From the NCBI GenBank assembly GCA_021737205.1, contig JAIPEK010000074.1, positions 1-9,003 of the forward strand: 9,003 nucleotides of DNA, in the 5' to 3' direction. The position numbers were made by a program, and so were the translations under genes. Source of the stretch: Desulfarculaceae bacterium (GTDB taxonomy: Bacteria; Desulfobacterota; Desulfobacteria; Desulfobacterales; Desulfobacteraceae). The first letter of the stretch is position 1. Each line of letters starts with the position of its first letter. Below, piece by piece: positions 1 to 6,045 of this stretch. The notes under the pieces are model-generated. The model was given only the letters and a program-made list of their open reading frames with translations. It made no database searches and was not told the origin of the DNA.

Positions 1-371
1 ATCTTTCCGTCCACGGTCTGATGGCGGTCCAGGCCACCTCTCCCTATTTTGCAAAAGAGAGCTTCCTGTGCATCGGAAGGACCCTGACAGCGGCAGGGTT
101 TTCCACGCTGCCGTTTCACGAGAACGTGCCGAGTTTCGGAGACTGGGGGTGGTACCTGGCCTGGAGCGCGGAACTCGATTATGCAAAAGTGAGAAAGCGG
201 ATTGAAAACGTCGAGTTCACCGTCCCCACCCGGTTTTTGACCGAAGAGAGATTCAAGGCGGAGATGACTTTCGGAAAGGGGATGCTGGATTCGGAAAGGA
301 CATCTGTGAATACTGTTATGAACCCGGTGCTCCTGTCCATTTACAACAACGAGTGCTGGCGGATGAACTGA
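1..371 (+). CDS. Spermidine-synthase-like polyamine aminopropyltransferase, C-terminal part
   Basis: This is the 3' end of a gene that enters from the left edge; the frame is open from base 3, so the ATG at 21 is an internal Met, not a start. Enzymes of this family transfer an aminopropyl group from decarboxylated S-adenosylmethionine to putrescine or a similar amine. The visible segment reads AVQATSPYFAKESF, then CIGRTLTAAGF, then VPSFGDWGWYLA. These match the end of the Rossmann catalytic domain in the spermidine synthase family, especially the bacterial forms fused to an N-terminal membrane domain. Whether a membrane domain is present here cannot be seen. The stop at 369-371 lies 11 bp before the preferred start of a K+ channel gene, and the two are probably co-transcribed. 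Family assignment is firm; the exact substrate is unknown. Confidence 0.85.
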   Translation, partial: LSVHGLMAVQATSPYFAKESFLCIGRTLTAAGFSTLPFHENVPSFGDWGWYLAWSAELDYAKVRKRIENVEFTVPTRFLTEERFKAEMTFGKGMLDSERTSVNTVMNPVLLSIYNNECWRMN

Positions 372-382
372 TCGGAGAGGAT

Positions 383-1429
383 ATGATCCATTTTATCAAA
401 CTGTTGCTGAAGACAGGAATGAGACGCAAGGGCATAAGCCTTGTACTGGTGTACTTCCTGCTTCTGGCCGTATCCAGTCTTCTGGTCATGGCGGTGGAGC
501 CCGAAGGCACCGCATTGAAATCGTTCGGCAATGCAGCCTGGTGGAGCGTAGTCACCAGCACCACGGTTGGATACGGTGACGTTTATCCGGTAACAGCCGC
601 CGGAAAAATCATCGCTGTGATCCTGCCCATGTTCCTGGGCATCGGTATCGGTGCGGCGTTTATTACTCATCTTGCATCCTGGATCATTGAAAGGAGGGAC
701 AAACGAATGTGCGGAGAAATAGATTATACCGGCGAGGGCCATATCGTGCTGATCGGGGCCACCAATGAGACCGGGTATCTCATAGAACAGATCCTGGTGG
801 ATGAAAACAGAAAGGAAAGGGATATCGTGGTCGCGGCCGACTATGACCGGCACCCCATGCCTGATACACCCCGGGTGTTTTTCGTGAAGGGAAAACCGGA
901 CGCCGCAGCAACCTTGCAGCGGGCGAATCTGGATCGGGCAGACCGGGTGATTATCCATACCGGAAGCGACGAGGACAGCCTGTTTGCACTTGTTAATGTC
1001 CTGAAAGTCAAAAGCCCGGAATGCGAGGTCACGGTAAGATGCATATCAGGGGATTCTCTCGAAACCTTCAAAAGCCTTCCCGGAAGTTTCGAGGTGATAG
1101 CTGAAATGACCGAGGAAATGCTGGTCCAGGCCATGCAGGACAAGGTTCATGTTCCTCTTGAAATTCTTTTGAGAAACGACGAGGCCGAGGAAATTTACTG
1201 CATCGGCGTACCCGGTATCGAGCATGAACTGAATTTCTGGGATCTCCACCTGTACTTCAAGGATCGGTACGATTTTTTGACCTTTGCCCTGGAAACCCCT
1301 GCCGGCAAAGTGAAGATCAATCCGCCAAAGGATGCGCCCGTCCGTTCCGGCAGTTCCGTCTGGCTCATCGCAAAGAGGCGGCCGGTGTCCATAGACTGGA
1401 AGAATGCAATTTCCAGGGGTAATAGTTAA
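383..1429 (+). CDS. Two-TM potassium channel with RCK/TrkA-N domain (MthK-like)
   Basis: This is a 348-residue K+ channel subunit of the inner membrane, expected to form a tetrameric pore gated by a cytoplasmic RCK ring. Visible elements in order: TM1 at about residues 17-38, a pore helix with selectivity filter TTVGYGD at 60-66, TM2 at about 74-100, then an RCK_N/TrkA-N Rossmann fold from about 119 (HIVLIGATNETG, a variant glycine-rich loop, and an acidic end of strand 2 in VVAADYD). About 150 further residues follow the first fold. The ATG at 383 is chosen because GGAGAGG (374-380) lies directly upstream. An in-frame GTG at 353 would overlap the previous gene and has no ribosome binding site. 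Length is close to archaeal MthK (about 336 aa). The gating ligand (Ca2+, nucleotide or other) cannot be read from the sequence. An internal start at 707 is described separately. Confidence 0.9.
   Translation: MIHFIKLLLKTGMRRKGISLVLVYFLLLAVSSLLVMAVEPEGTALKSFGNAAWWSVVTSTTVGYGDVYPVTAAGKIIAVILPMFLGIGIGAAFITHLASWIIERRDKRMCGEIDYTGEGHIVLIGATNETGYLIEQILVDENRKERDIVVAADYDRHPMPDTPRVFFVKGKPDAAATLQRANLDRADRVIIHTGSDEDSLFALVNVLKVKSPECEVTVRCISGDSLETFKSLPGSFEVIAEMTEEMLVQAMQDKVHVPLEILLRNDEAEEIYCIGVPGIEHELNFWDLHLYFKDRYDFLTFALETPAGKVKINPPKDAPVRSGSSVWLIAKRRPVSIDWKNAISRGNS
692..709 (+). promoter_or_regulatory. Internal ribosome binding site and ATG for an RCK-only product
   Basis: AGGAGGG (692-698) is followed after 8 nt by an in-frame ATG (707-709), Met109 of the channel. 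Initiation here would give a soluble protein of 240 residues, encoded by 707-1429, starting MCGEID just before the RCK Rossmann fold and lacking both membrane helices. In MthK the extra four RCK subunits of the gating ring come from an internal start at Met107, the equivalent place. The Shine-Dalgarno is formed by two adjacent AGG arginine codons in the linker. The motif is seen directly; its use is inferred. Confidence 0.5.
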
Positions 1430-1431
1430 TA

Positions 1432-1497
1432 GTTCACGGTTTACAGTTGACGGTTCACGGTTAAAAAACTGTGAACTGTGAACCGACAACCGTGAAC
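1432..1497. repeat. Long imperfect inverted repeat of GTTCACGGTT words (possible bidirectional terminator or REP-like element)
   Basis: The left arm is 1432-1462 and the right arm 1467-1497, separated by an AAAA loop (1463-1466). By hand alignment 25 of 31 positions are complementary, and three of the six mismatches would be G-U pairs in a plus-strand transcript. Each arm is itself built from short repeated words: GTTCACGGTT occurs at 1432-1441 and again at 1453-1462, with a related TTTACAGTTGACGG between. The element fills almost the whole gap between the convergent channel and ubiE genes. It begins 2 bp after the channel stop and ends 2 bp before the ubiE stop. It could terminate transcription from both sides or be a dispersed intergenic repeat. 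It has no clean T-tract. Confidence 0.7.
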
Positions 1498-1499
1498 GG

Positions 1500-2225
1500 T
1501 TACAGCTGATACCTATCACCTTTATCTTTATATCCCACAAAAAGGGTCACGATGCCGAAGGTCATGGGTTTCCATCGAATGCGGGAGAATCCGGCAGACC
1601 GCATAACAGCAGCAAATTCTCCAGGGGAAGGGAATCCGAGGACCGACTCGGGCAGATAGGAGTACGCGCCTTGGCTTTTGGAAAACAAGCGCCCGATCAT
1701 CGGCAGAATGCGCCTGAAGTAAAAGAGATACAGGCTTCTCATCAATCCGGTCGAAGGGGTGGTGAGCTCCAGTACCACAACACGGCCTCCTTTTTTAAGA
1801 ACCTGCCGGAAATTTTCAAGGGCCGACTTCCGGTCCATGATGTTCCGGATGCCGAATGCTATGAACACCGCGTTGAAAGACTCTTTTTTGAACGGAAGAT
1901 GAAGAGCGTTCCCGGCCGTAAGACGGATTTTTCCGGCTCTGGCTTCCCTGGCCGCTTTCTGCGCCCCCAGATACAGCATTTTCAGGCTGAAGTCCATTCC
2001 TGTGATGCGGCAGCCTCTGCCCTTGCGTTTTTCAATTTCAAGGGCCACGTCACAGGTGCCGCAGGCTGCGTCCAGGGCGGCGGAATCGTCTGTAAGATCG
2101 GCAGCCTCCACCATCTCCCTTCTCCAGCGCACATCCTGCCGCAGGCTCAAAAGCCGGTTGAGAAAGTCGTACTTCGGAGCGATCCGGTCGAACATTCCCC
2201 GGATAAAATCAAGTTCGGTATTCAT
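1500..2225 (-). CDS. ubiE/menG: Demethylmenaquinone (ubiquinone-type) C-methyltransferase
   Basis: This is a SAM-dependent class I methyltransferase of 241 residues, within the usual UbiE/MenG length. It performs the last C-methylation of the quinone ring; in an anaerobe the product would be menaquinone. Visible features: the N-terminal FDRIAPKYDFLNRLLS signature (residues 12-27), SAM motif I LDAACGTCD at 51-59 (the common form ends GTGD, here GTCD), GMDFSLKML at 76-84, NALHLPF followed by FGIRNI at 106-129, a VVVLELTTP segment at 149-157, and the family signature YSYLPESV..FPSPGEF at about 188-204. The ATG at 2225 starts the conserved N-terminus. An upstream in-frame GTG at 2303 would add 26 unconserved residues over the promoter region and is not preferred. 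The gene converges on the K+ channel gene and diverges from dnaJ. Confidence 0.93.
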   Translation of the reverse strand: MNTELDFIRGMFDRIAPKYDFLNRLLSLRQDVRWRREMVEAADLTDDSAALDAACGTCDVALEIEKRKGRGCRITGMDFSLKMLYLGAQKAAREARAGKIRLTAGNALHLPFKKESFNAVFIAFGIRNIMDRKSALENFRQVLKKGGRVVVLELTTPSTGLMRSLYLFYFRRILPMIGRLFSKSQGAYSYLPESVLGFPSPGEFAAVMRSAGFSRIRWKPMTFGIVTLFVGYKDKGDRYQL

Positions 2226-2360
2226 TGTTGACAACCTGAAAATTTGAGTTACTTTATCACAGTTGTATGCAAAATATTGTATCGGACCCGTGTGGCTTAA
2301 CACAACAGAGAGGAAAAAACAACAACAAGAGCATGATGCTCAAAACCGGCGAGAATTTTT
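2226..2360. promoter_or_regulatory. Divergent ubiE/dnaJ intergenic promoter region
   Basis: These 135 bp must hold the promoters of both ubiE (minus) and dnaJ (plus). On the minus strand, TACAAT (complement of 2276-2281) has a weak TTGTGT 18 bp upstream (2300-2305), a plausible ubiE promoter. On the plus strand, a perfect TTGACA at 2228-2233 has only CTTTAT (2252-2257) at 18 bp spacing, so dnaJ promoter placement is uncertain. A 13-nt palindrome, GAGCAT-G-ATGCTC, lies at 2329-2341 in the dnaJ leader. No CIRCE heat-shock operator (TTAGCACTC-N9-GAGTGCTAA) was found. The dnaJ ribosome binding site appears to be GGCGAG (2348-2353). Confidence 0.4.
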
Positions 2361-3464
2361 ATGGCTGAAAAGCGAGATTATTACGAGATACTGGGAGTCG
2401 ACAGAAATTCTTCTCAACAGGAGTTGAAGTCTGCTTACAGAAAACTGGCGGTTAAATACCATCCGGATAAAAATCCGGATGACAGAGAGGCGGAGGACAA
2501 ATTCAAGGAAGCCAGTGAAGCCTACGAGGTGCTCTCGGACGACAGGAAGCGGCAGATCTACGACCAGTTCGGTCATCAGGGGCTAGAGGGCAACGGGCAT
2601 TCCGGCCCGAGCGGTTTTGATGATGTTTTTTCGAGCTTCGGAGACATATTCGAGGAATTTTTCGGATTCGGCAGCACCCGGGACCGCAGGGGCAACCGGG
2701 TTCAGCGGGGAGCGGATCTTCGGTACGACATGACCATCGAGTTCATGGAGGCCGCTTTCGGCACGGAAAAGACCGTTGAAATCCCGAAACTGGATAGCTG
2801 TTCAGACTGTGGCGGAACCGGATGCCGGGAAGGGACCTCTCCGGAGACCTGCGGGCAATGCCACGGTTCGGGCCAGTTTGTACAGAACCAGGGATTTTTC
2901 AAGGTAAAAACCACATGTCCCTACTGCAAGGGAAAGGGAAAATCCATCCCCAATCCTTGTAGAACCTGCAGGGGGGCCGGACGGGTCGAGGTTTCCCGGA
3001 ACGTTCAGGTTAAAATTCCTGCCGGCGTGGATACAGGATCCAAGCTCAGGCTGTCCGGAGAGGGGGAGGCCTCTCCTTCTGAAACCGGTCCTGCCGGGGA
3101 TCTGTACGTGATGATCAAGGTCAAGCCCCACAAATTTTTCAAGCGGGAAAACAGCGATGTGGTCTGTGCAGTGGAAGTCTCTTTTGTTCAGGCGGCCCTG
3201 GGAGATGAGATTACCATTGCCACGCTCACGGATGAAAAAACCCTCAAAATTCCAAAAGGCACCCAGTACGGGGATACATTCCGGTTTAAAGGAGAGGGGA
3301 TCGCCTCGTTGAGAAGCGGCAGAAGGGGGGATCAGGTGATCAATGTGCTGGTCAAAACCCCTACCAAGCTGTCGCAGAAACAGGAGAGCCTGCTGAAAGA
3401 GTTTGACAGGCTTGATTCAAATAAGATATCCAATAAGCTGAAAAACCTTTTTAAGAGTATATGA
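2361..3464 (+). CDS. dnaJ: Chaperone protein DnaJ (type I, complete)
   Basis: This is the cytoplasmic Hsp40 co-chaperone that delivers unfolded clients to DnaK and stimulates its ATPase. At 367 residues it is full length for a type I DnaJ. The J domain spans about residues 5-70 with the essential HPD at 34-36. A Gly/Phe-rich linker covers about 71-105. The zinc-finger domain holds all four CxxCxGxG motifs: CSDCGGTG (147), CGQCHGSG (164), CPYCKGKG (186) and CRTCRGAG (200). The C-terminal substrate-binding domains follow from about 210. dnaK and grpE are not next to it; this copy is instead followed 33 bp later by a queD homologue on the same strand, with which it may be co-transcribed. Nothing is missing or odd in the protein, and no heat-shock operator is evident upstream. 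Confidence 0.97.
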   Translation: MAEKRDYYEILGVDRNSSQQELKSAYRKLAVKYHPDKNPDDREAEDKFKEASEAYEVLSDDRKRQIYDQFGHQGLEGNGHSGPSGFDDVFSSFGDIFEEFFGFGSTRDRRGNRVQRGADLRYDMTIEFMEAAFGTEKTVEIPKLDSCSDCGGTGCREGTSPETCGQCHGSGQFVQNQGFFKVKTTCPYCKGKGKSIPNPCRTCRGAGRVEVSRNVQVKIPAGVDTGSKLRLSGEGEASPSETGPAGDLYVMIKVKPHKFFKRENSDVVCAVEVSFVQAALGDEITIATLTDEKTLKIPKGTQYGDTFRFKGEGIASLRSGRRGDQVINVLVKTPTKLSQKQESLLKEFDRLDSNKISNKLKNLFKSI

Positions 3465-3497
3465 CGGGCCGGAATACAAACAAATGAAAGGTGACCC

Positions 3498-3872
3498 GTG
3501 TTTGAATTAAAAGTGAAAAGTAGGTTTTCCGCGGCACACAGGCTGCAGATGGTGGGACGGAAGTGTGAAAATCTTCATGGGCACAACTGGAACGTGGAAG
3601 TCCGGGTGGCCGGAAAGAAACTGAACGCCGCAGGTGTGCTGGTTGATTTCGGTGATATCAAAACGTTCGTCAAGCAGACAATGGACGAGCTGGATCACAA
3701 ATTTTTAAACGAAATCGAAGCTTTTGCCGACCGGCAGCCCACATCCGAAAGAATCGCCGTTTATATAGCGGAAAACATCCAAAAGCTCCTTGAATCCGTT
3801 GAGGAGGACTTGAGGGTTTCAAGCGTAACCGCCTGGGAATCCGAGGATGCCTGCGCCACCTATTCCCCCTGA
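3498..3872 (+). CDS. queD: 6-pyruvoyl-tetrahydropterin synthase / QueD family protein
   Basis: This is a small T-fold enzyme of 124 residues. QueD (6-carboxy-tetrahydropterin synthase) converts 7,8-dihydroneopterin triphosphate towards the 7-deazaguanine precursors of queuosine. Zinc ligands are visible as His14 (FSAAHRL) and His27/His29 (LHGHNW). Cys23 in KCENLHGH is the expected catalytic cysteine. DELDHKFLN at 63-71 supplies the Asp/His pair, and Glu114 in AWESEDA is the usual pterin-anchoring acid. Keeping Cys at position 23 argues for QueD rather than the PTPS-III folate-bypass type, which carries Glu there. The start is a GTG at 3498, supported by AAAGGTGA (3487-3494). The 3' end overlaps the opposing flavoprotein gene by 13 bp. 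No queC, queE or queF is in the window, so the pathway cannot be confirmed from context. Confidence 0.85.
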   Translation: MFELKVKSRFSAAHRLQMVGRKCENLHGHNWNVEVRVAGKKLNAAGVLVDFGDIKTFVKQTMDELDHKFLNEIEAFADRQPTSERIAVYIAENIQKLLESVEEDLRVSSVTAWESEDACATYSP

Positions 3873-5242
3873 TTTTCCGCAATTTTCTTTGCCGGTATCA
3901 GTCCTGTGGCGGCTGCCGAGACAATGTTGCCGGCGACCCCGGGGCCGTCTCCGGCTACGAACATCCCTTTGATCTTTGTTTCAAGATCACTGTCCGTTTC
4001 CACCTGGGTGGCGAAAAACTTGATCTCCGGCGCATAGAGCAGGGTTTCGTCATTGGAAACCCCGGGTACCACGAGATTGAGTGATTCAAGCCCTTCGGTG
4101 AGGTTGGACAGAATCCGTTCGGGCAGCGCCATTGCAATATCCCCGCACACCACATTGGTCATGGTGGGCTCGATGTACCCTTTGTGTACCCGGTTCCAGG
4201 TGGACCGCCTTCCCCTTTTCAGATCGCCGAACCGCTGAAGTATGGGCTTGCCTCCGCCGATGATGGCGGCCAGCTTGCCGATGGATTCCCCGTAGGCCTG
4301 GTTGTCCGTCACCGGTTCGGTCAAAACCACCTTGGACAGGAACGCGAAATTGGTGTTTTCCGATTTTTTGCCCGCATATGCATGTCCGTTCACGCAGACA
4401 AAATCCTTGTAGTTTTCAAGACTGATGAAACCGCCCTGGTTGGTGCAGAAGGTCCGGGTCTGGTCGTCGTAAGTGCTGGTCTGGATGAAAAAGGTGGGGT
4501 CGTAGATGATGTTGCAAAGGTCATCCATGATATCGTTGTGCACTTCGACTCGAATCCCGACCTCTATGCCCCGCTGGGAAAGCTTGATCCCCTGGCGTTC
4601 CGCCACCTGGGCCACCCAGTTGGCGCCTACCCGTCCCGGAGCGAGGATTACGTTTCGTGCGTTAAATACGGTTTGGTCCGTCTCAACGCCCGTGACCCGT
4701 CCGTCGTCCGTGATGATATCCGCCACGTTCTGTTCGGTTTTGATGGTCACGCCCCTGGATTCAATATATTCGGCCATCCCGGATATGTATTCGGGCAGTC
4801 GGTCGCTTCCCATGTGTTTCTGCCGGATCAGCAGAAGATCCATGCCGAACCGCTTGGCATCCTTGCGGATTTCCCTGGCCTCATCCATGTTGGCGGGATA
4901 GACCGGTCCGTCCATGTGAAAGGTGTTGAATATCTGTTCGGTCTCGTCAATGAGTTTCTGCGCGGTGCTCATGGGCATGAACTGGGTGAGGTCGGTCTTG
5001 CCGAGCTTTGGTATGAAGTTGAGCTTGCCGTCCGAGTACAGGCCGGCCCCGCCGATGCCTGCCAGGATATTACAGGGGTCGCATTTGGCGCATTTCTGCA
5101 GATTGTGATTTGGGCATTTTCGTTTGAGCGGCCTGTGGCCCTTTTCCAGAAGCAGTATATCGAGATTGGTATGTTCACAAAGATAATACGCGGCAAACAG
5201 TCCTGCAGGACCGCCCCCCACGATGATCACGTCATAATTCAT
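3860..5242 (-). CDS. FAD-dependent dehydrogenase (COG2509-like) with four-cysteine cluster
   Basis: This is a 460-residue flavoprotein of unknown substrate. It opens with a dinucleotide-binding fold, YDVIIVGGGPAG (residues 3-14). A cysteine cluster at Cys43, Cys51, Cys54 and Cys57 (spacing C-x7-C-x2-C-x2-C) runs straight into GIGGAGLYSDGKLNF (62-76). It ends with a second FAD-binding segment, FVAGDGPGVAGNIVSAAATG, at about 428-447. This order matches the poorly characterised family annotated as uncharacterised FAD-dependent dehydrogenases. The Cys cluster could hold iron-sulfur or zinc, but that is inference. The ATG at 5242 is preferred because GGGAG lies just upstream on the minus strand (5247-5251) and the protein then starts right at the FAD fold. 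An upstream in-frame ATG at 5308 would add 22 unconserved residues. A good promoter lies at 5366-5395. Confidence 0.85.
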   Translation of the reverse strand: MNYDVIIVGGGPAGLFAAYYLCEHTNLDILLLEKGHRPLKRKCPNHNLQKCAKCDPCNILAGIGGAGLYSDGKLNFIPKLGKTDLTQFMPMSTAQKLIDETEQIFNTFHMDGPVYPANMDEAREIRKDAKRFGMDLLLIRQKHMGSDRLPEYISGMAEYIESRGVTIKTEQNVADIITDDGRVTGVETDQTVFNARNVILAPGRVGANWVAQVAERQGIKLSQRGIEVGIRVEVHNDIMDDLCNIIYDPTFFIQTSTYDDQTRTFCTNQGGFISLENYKDFVCVNGHAYAGKKSENTNFAFLSKVVLTEPVTDNQAYGESIGKLAAIIGGGKPILQRFGDLKRGRRSTWNRVHKGYIEPTMTNVVCGDIAMALPERILSNLTEGLESLNLVVPGVSNDETLLYAPEIKFFATQVETDSDLETKIKGMFVAGDGPGVAGNIVSAAATGLIPAKKIAENQGE

Positions 5243-5263
5243 TGTCGCTCCCGGTTTTTGCAA

Positions 5264-5340
5264 GAAACTTGAGACTTGAAACAAGAGACAAGATGTCCCG
5301 TCATTCAAGTTTCATTGTTTGTTTGTGATGCTGAGCATCA
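5264..5340. repeat. Inverted repeats in the flavoprotein 5' leader
   Basis: The roughly 115-nt leader upstream of the flavoprotein start contains two inverted repeats. The first pairs GAAACTTGA (5264-5272) with TCAAGTTTC (5305-5313) across a 32-nt loop. The loop carries more copies of the same words (GACTTGAAAC, CAAGAGACAAG). The second is a perfect 15-nt palindrome, TGATGCT-G-AGCATCA, at 5326-5340, just downstream of the predicted transcription start. They could be regulator sites, a leader structure, or small intergenic repeat words. No known riboswitch was recognised. Confidence 0.45.
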
Positions 5341-5365
5341 TGGATGTTATTTTGAAAAACCCGTT

Positions 5366-5395
5366 AATATACACACTGATTTTTGAAAAAGTCAA
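5366..5395 (-). promoter_or_regulatory. Sigma70-like promoter for the FAD-dependent dehydrogenase
   Basis: Read on the minus strand, TTGACT (complement of 5390-5395) and TATATT (complement of 5366-5371) are separated by 18 bp. Each element matches five of six consensus bases. Transcription would start near 5359 and leave a leader of about 115 nt before the ATG at 5242. Confidence 0.6.
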
Positions 5396-5425
5396 GGGGG
5401 TTTTGGGGAAAATCTGTAATTTTAT

Positions 5426-5455
5426 TTGACAGAACCGGAACGGCGGATGTAAAAT
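5426..5455 (+). promoter_or_regulatory. Sigma70-like promoter for the CNBD protein
   Basis: A perfect TTGACA (5426-5431) and TAAAAT (5450-5455, five of six) are separated by 18 bp. The predicted transcript starts near 5462 and has a leader of about 130 nt ending in a strong GAAAGGAGG ribosome binding site. The leader holds several short symmetric motifs: TCAAT-CCG-ATTGA (5505-5517), CCGACAT/ATGCCGG with one mismatch (5537-5550) and TTTCGCGAAA (5555-5564). Any of these could be an operator; none matches a regulator I can name. Confidence 0.65.
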
Positions 5456-5590
5456 ACAAGAGAATTCGTACCTGATCACAATTACAAAACCGCCATTTTC
5501 TTGTTCAATCCGATTGAGTTTGGGGAAACGCGGCGGCCGACATATGCCGGTTGCTTTCGCGAAAACGCATAACACCGAAAGGAGGTTCCC

Positions 5591-6016
5591 ATGCAACAGT
5601 TAAAACAGGGAGACTTGTTCTGGGGAATGGACAACAGCTTTGTCAAGCAGGTGATGGACGAGGCGGAAAAAGTAACCTTCAAGGAAGGGGAGACACTTTT
5701 CAAAGAGGGGGAGCCGGCCGACTATATGTATGTGTTGATCAAGGGCCGGATCAAACTGACCCTGGAGGATGAAAAAGGTTCCGTGATTTATGTGGCCAAT
5801 GAAGCAGGCCAGGTCATCGGCTGGTCCGCGGTCCTGGACCGGGATCAATACTCCGCATCCGCCAAGTGTGCAGATGATTCGTCCATGCTGAAATTTGAAA
5901 AGAAGAGCTTTCTGGAAAAGCTATCCGAGATCCCGGAAAGTGAAGCGATCCTGTACAAGAGGCTGGCCAGGATGCTGGGGGAGCGGCTGCTCTCCCTTTA
6001 CCCGAGCATGGCTTGA
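5591..6016 (+). CDS. Stand-alone cyclic-nucleotide-binding-domain protein without HTH
   Basis: This 141-residue protein consists of one Crp-type cNMP-binding fold with no DNA-binding or effector domain. Visible parts are an N-terminal helix, the beta-roll with FKEGETLFKEGEPADYMYVLIKG (residues 30-52) and ANEAGQVIGWSAVLDRDQYSASA (69-91), and a C-terminal helix ending at 141, where Crp would continue into its helix-turn-helix. In the phosphate-binding cassette, the position of the ribose-contacting Glu of E. coli Crp is Trp78, and that of the phosphate-contacting Arg is Tyr87. Classical cAMP binding is therefore doubtful. It probably senses another ligand, or acts as a protein partner or scaffold. 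The start has an excellent ribosome binding site (GAAAGGAGG, ending 5 nt before the ATG). It has its own promoter and faces the PHP gene convergently. Confidence 0.88.
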   Translation: MQQLKQGDLFWGMDNSFVKQVMDEAEKVTFKEGETLFKEGEPADYMYVLIKGRIKLTLEDEKGSVIYVANEAGQVIGWSAVLDRDQYSASAKCADDSSMLKFEKKSFLEKLSEIPESEAILYKRLARMLGERLLSLYPSMA

Positions 6017-6045
6017 TGTATTTGTAACAGGGTCGACCGGGGTTT

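Noticed and set aside
353..382. GTG at 353 as the channel start
   Set aside because: There is no ribosome binding site ahead of it and it overlaps the preceding gene. The ATG at 383 has GGAGAGG directly upstream.
341..958. Minus-strand open frame opposite the K+ channel
   Set aside because: The plus-strand frame contains TVGYGD and an RCK fold. The antisense translation resembles nothing.
2226..2303. Extended UbiE start at the GTG at 2303
   Set aside because: The extra 26 residues are not family-like and cover the likely promoter. Homology begins at the Met encoded at 2225.
4184..5272. Long plus-strand open frame (362 codons) opposite the flavoprotein gene
   Set aside because: It is the complement-frame shadow of a gene with clear FAD motifs. 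It has no recognisable domain and no ribosome binding site.
5464..5480. GATCACA as a Crp half-site upstream of the CNBD gene
   Set aside because: The opposite half-site at the required 6-bp spacing does not match TGTGA.
5977..5996. Stem (8 bp, one G-U) with GGCT loop near the 3' end of the CNBD gene, possible terminator
   Set aside because: It lies within the coding sequence and is followed by only three T residues, so it is too weak to call a terminator.
6017..6045. GGTCGACC palindrome between the CNBD and PHP genes as a terminator
   Set aside because: The palindrome has no loop to form a stable hairpin, and the following T-run is not preceded by a proper stem.
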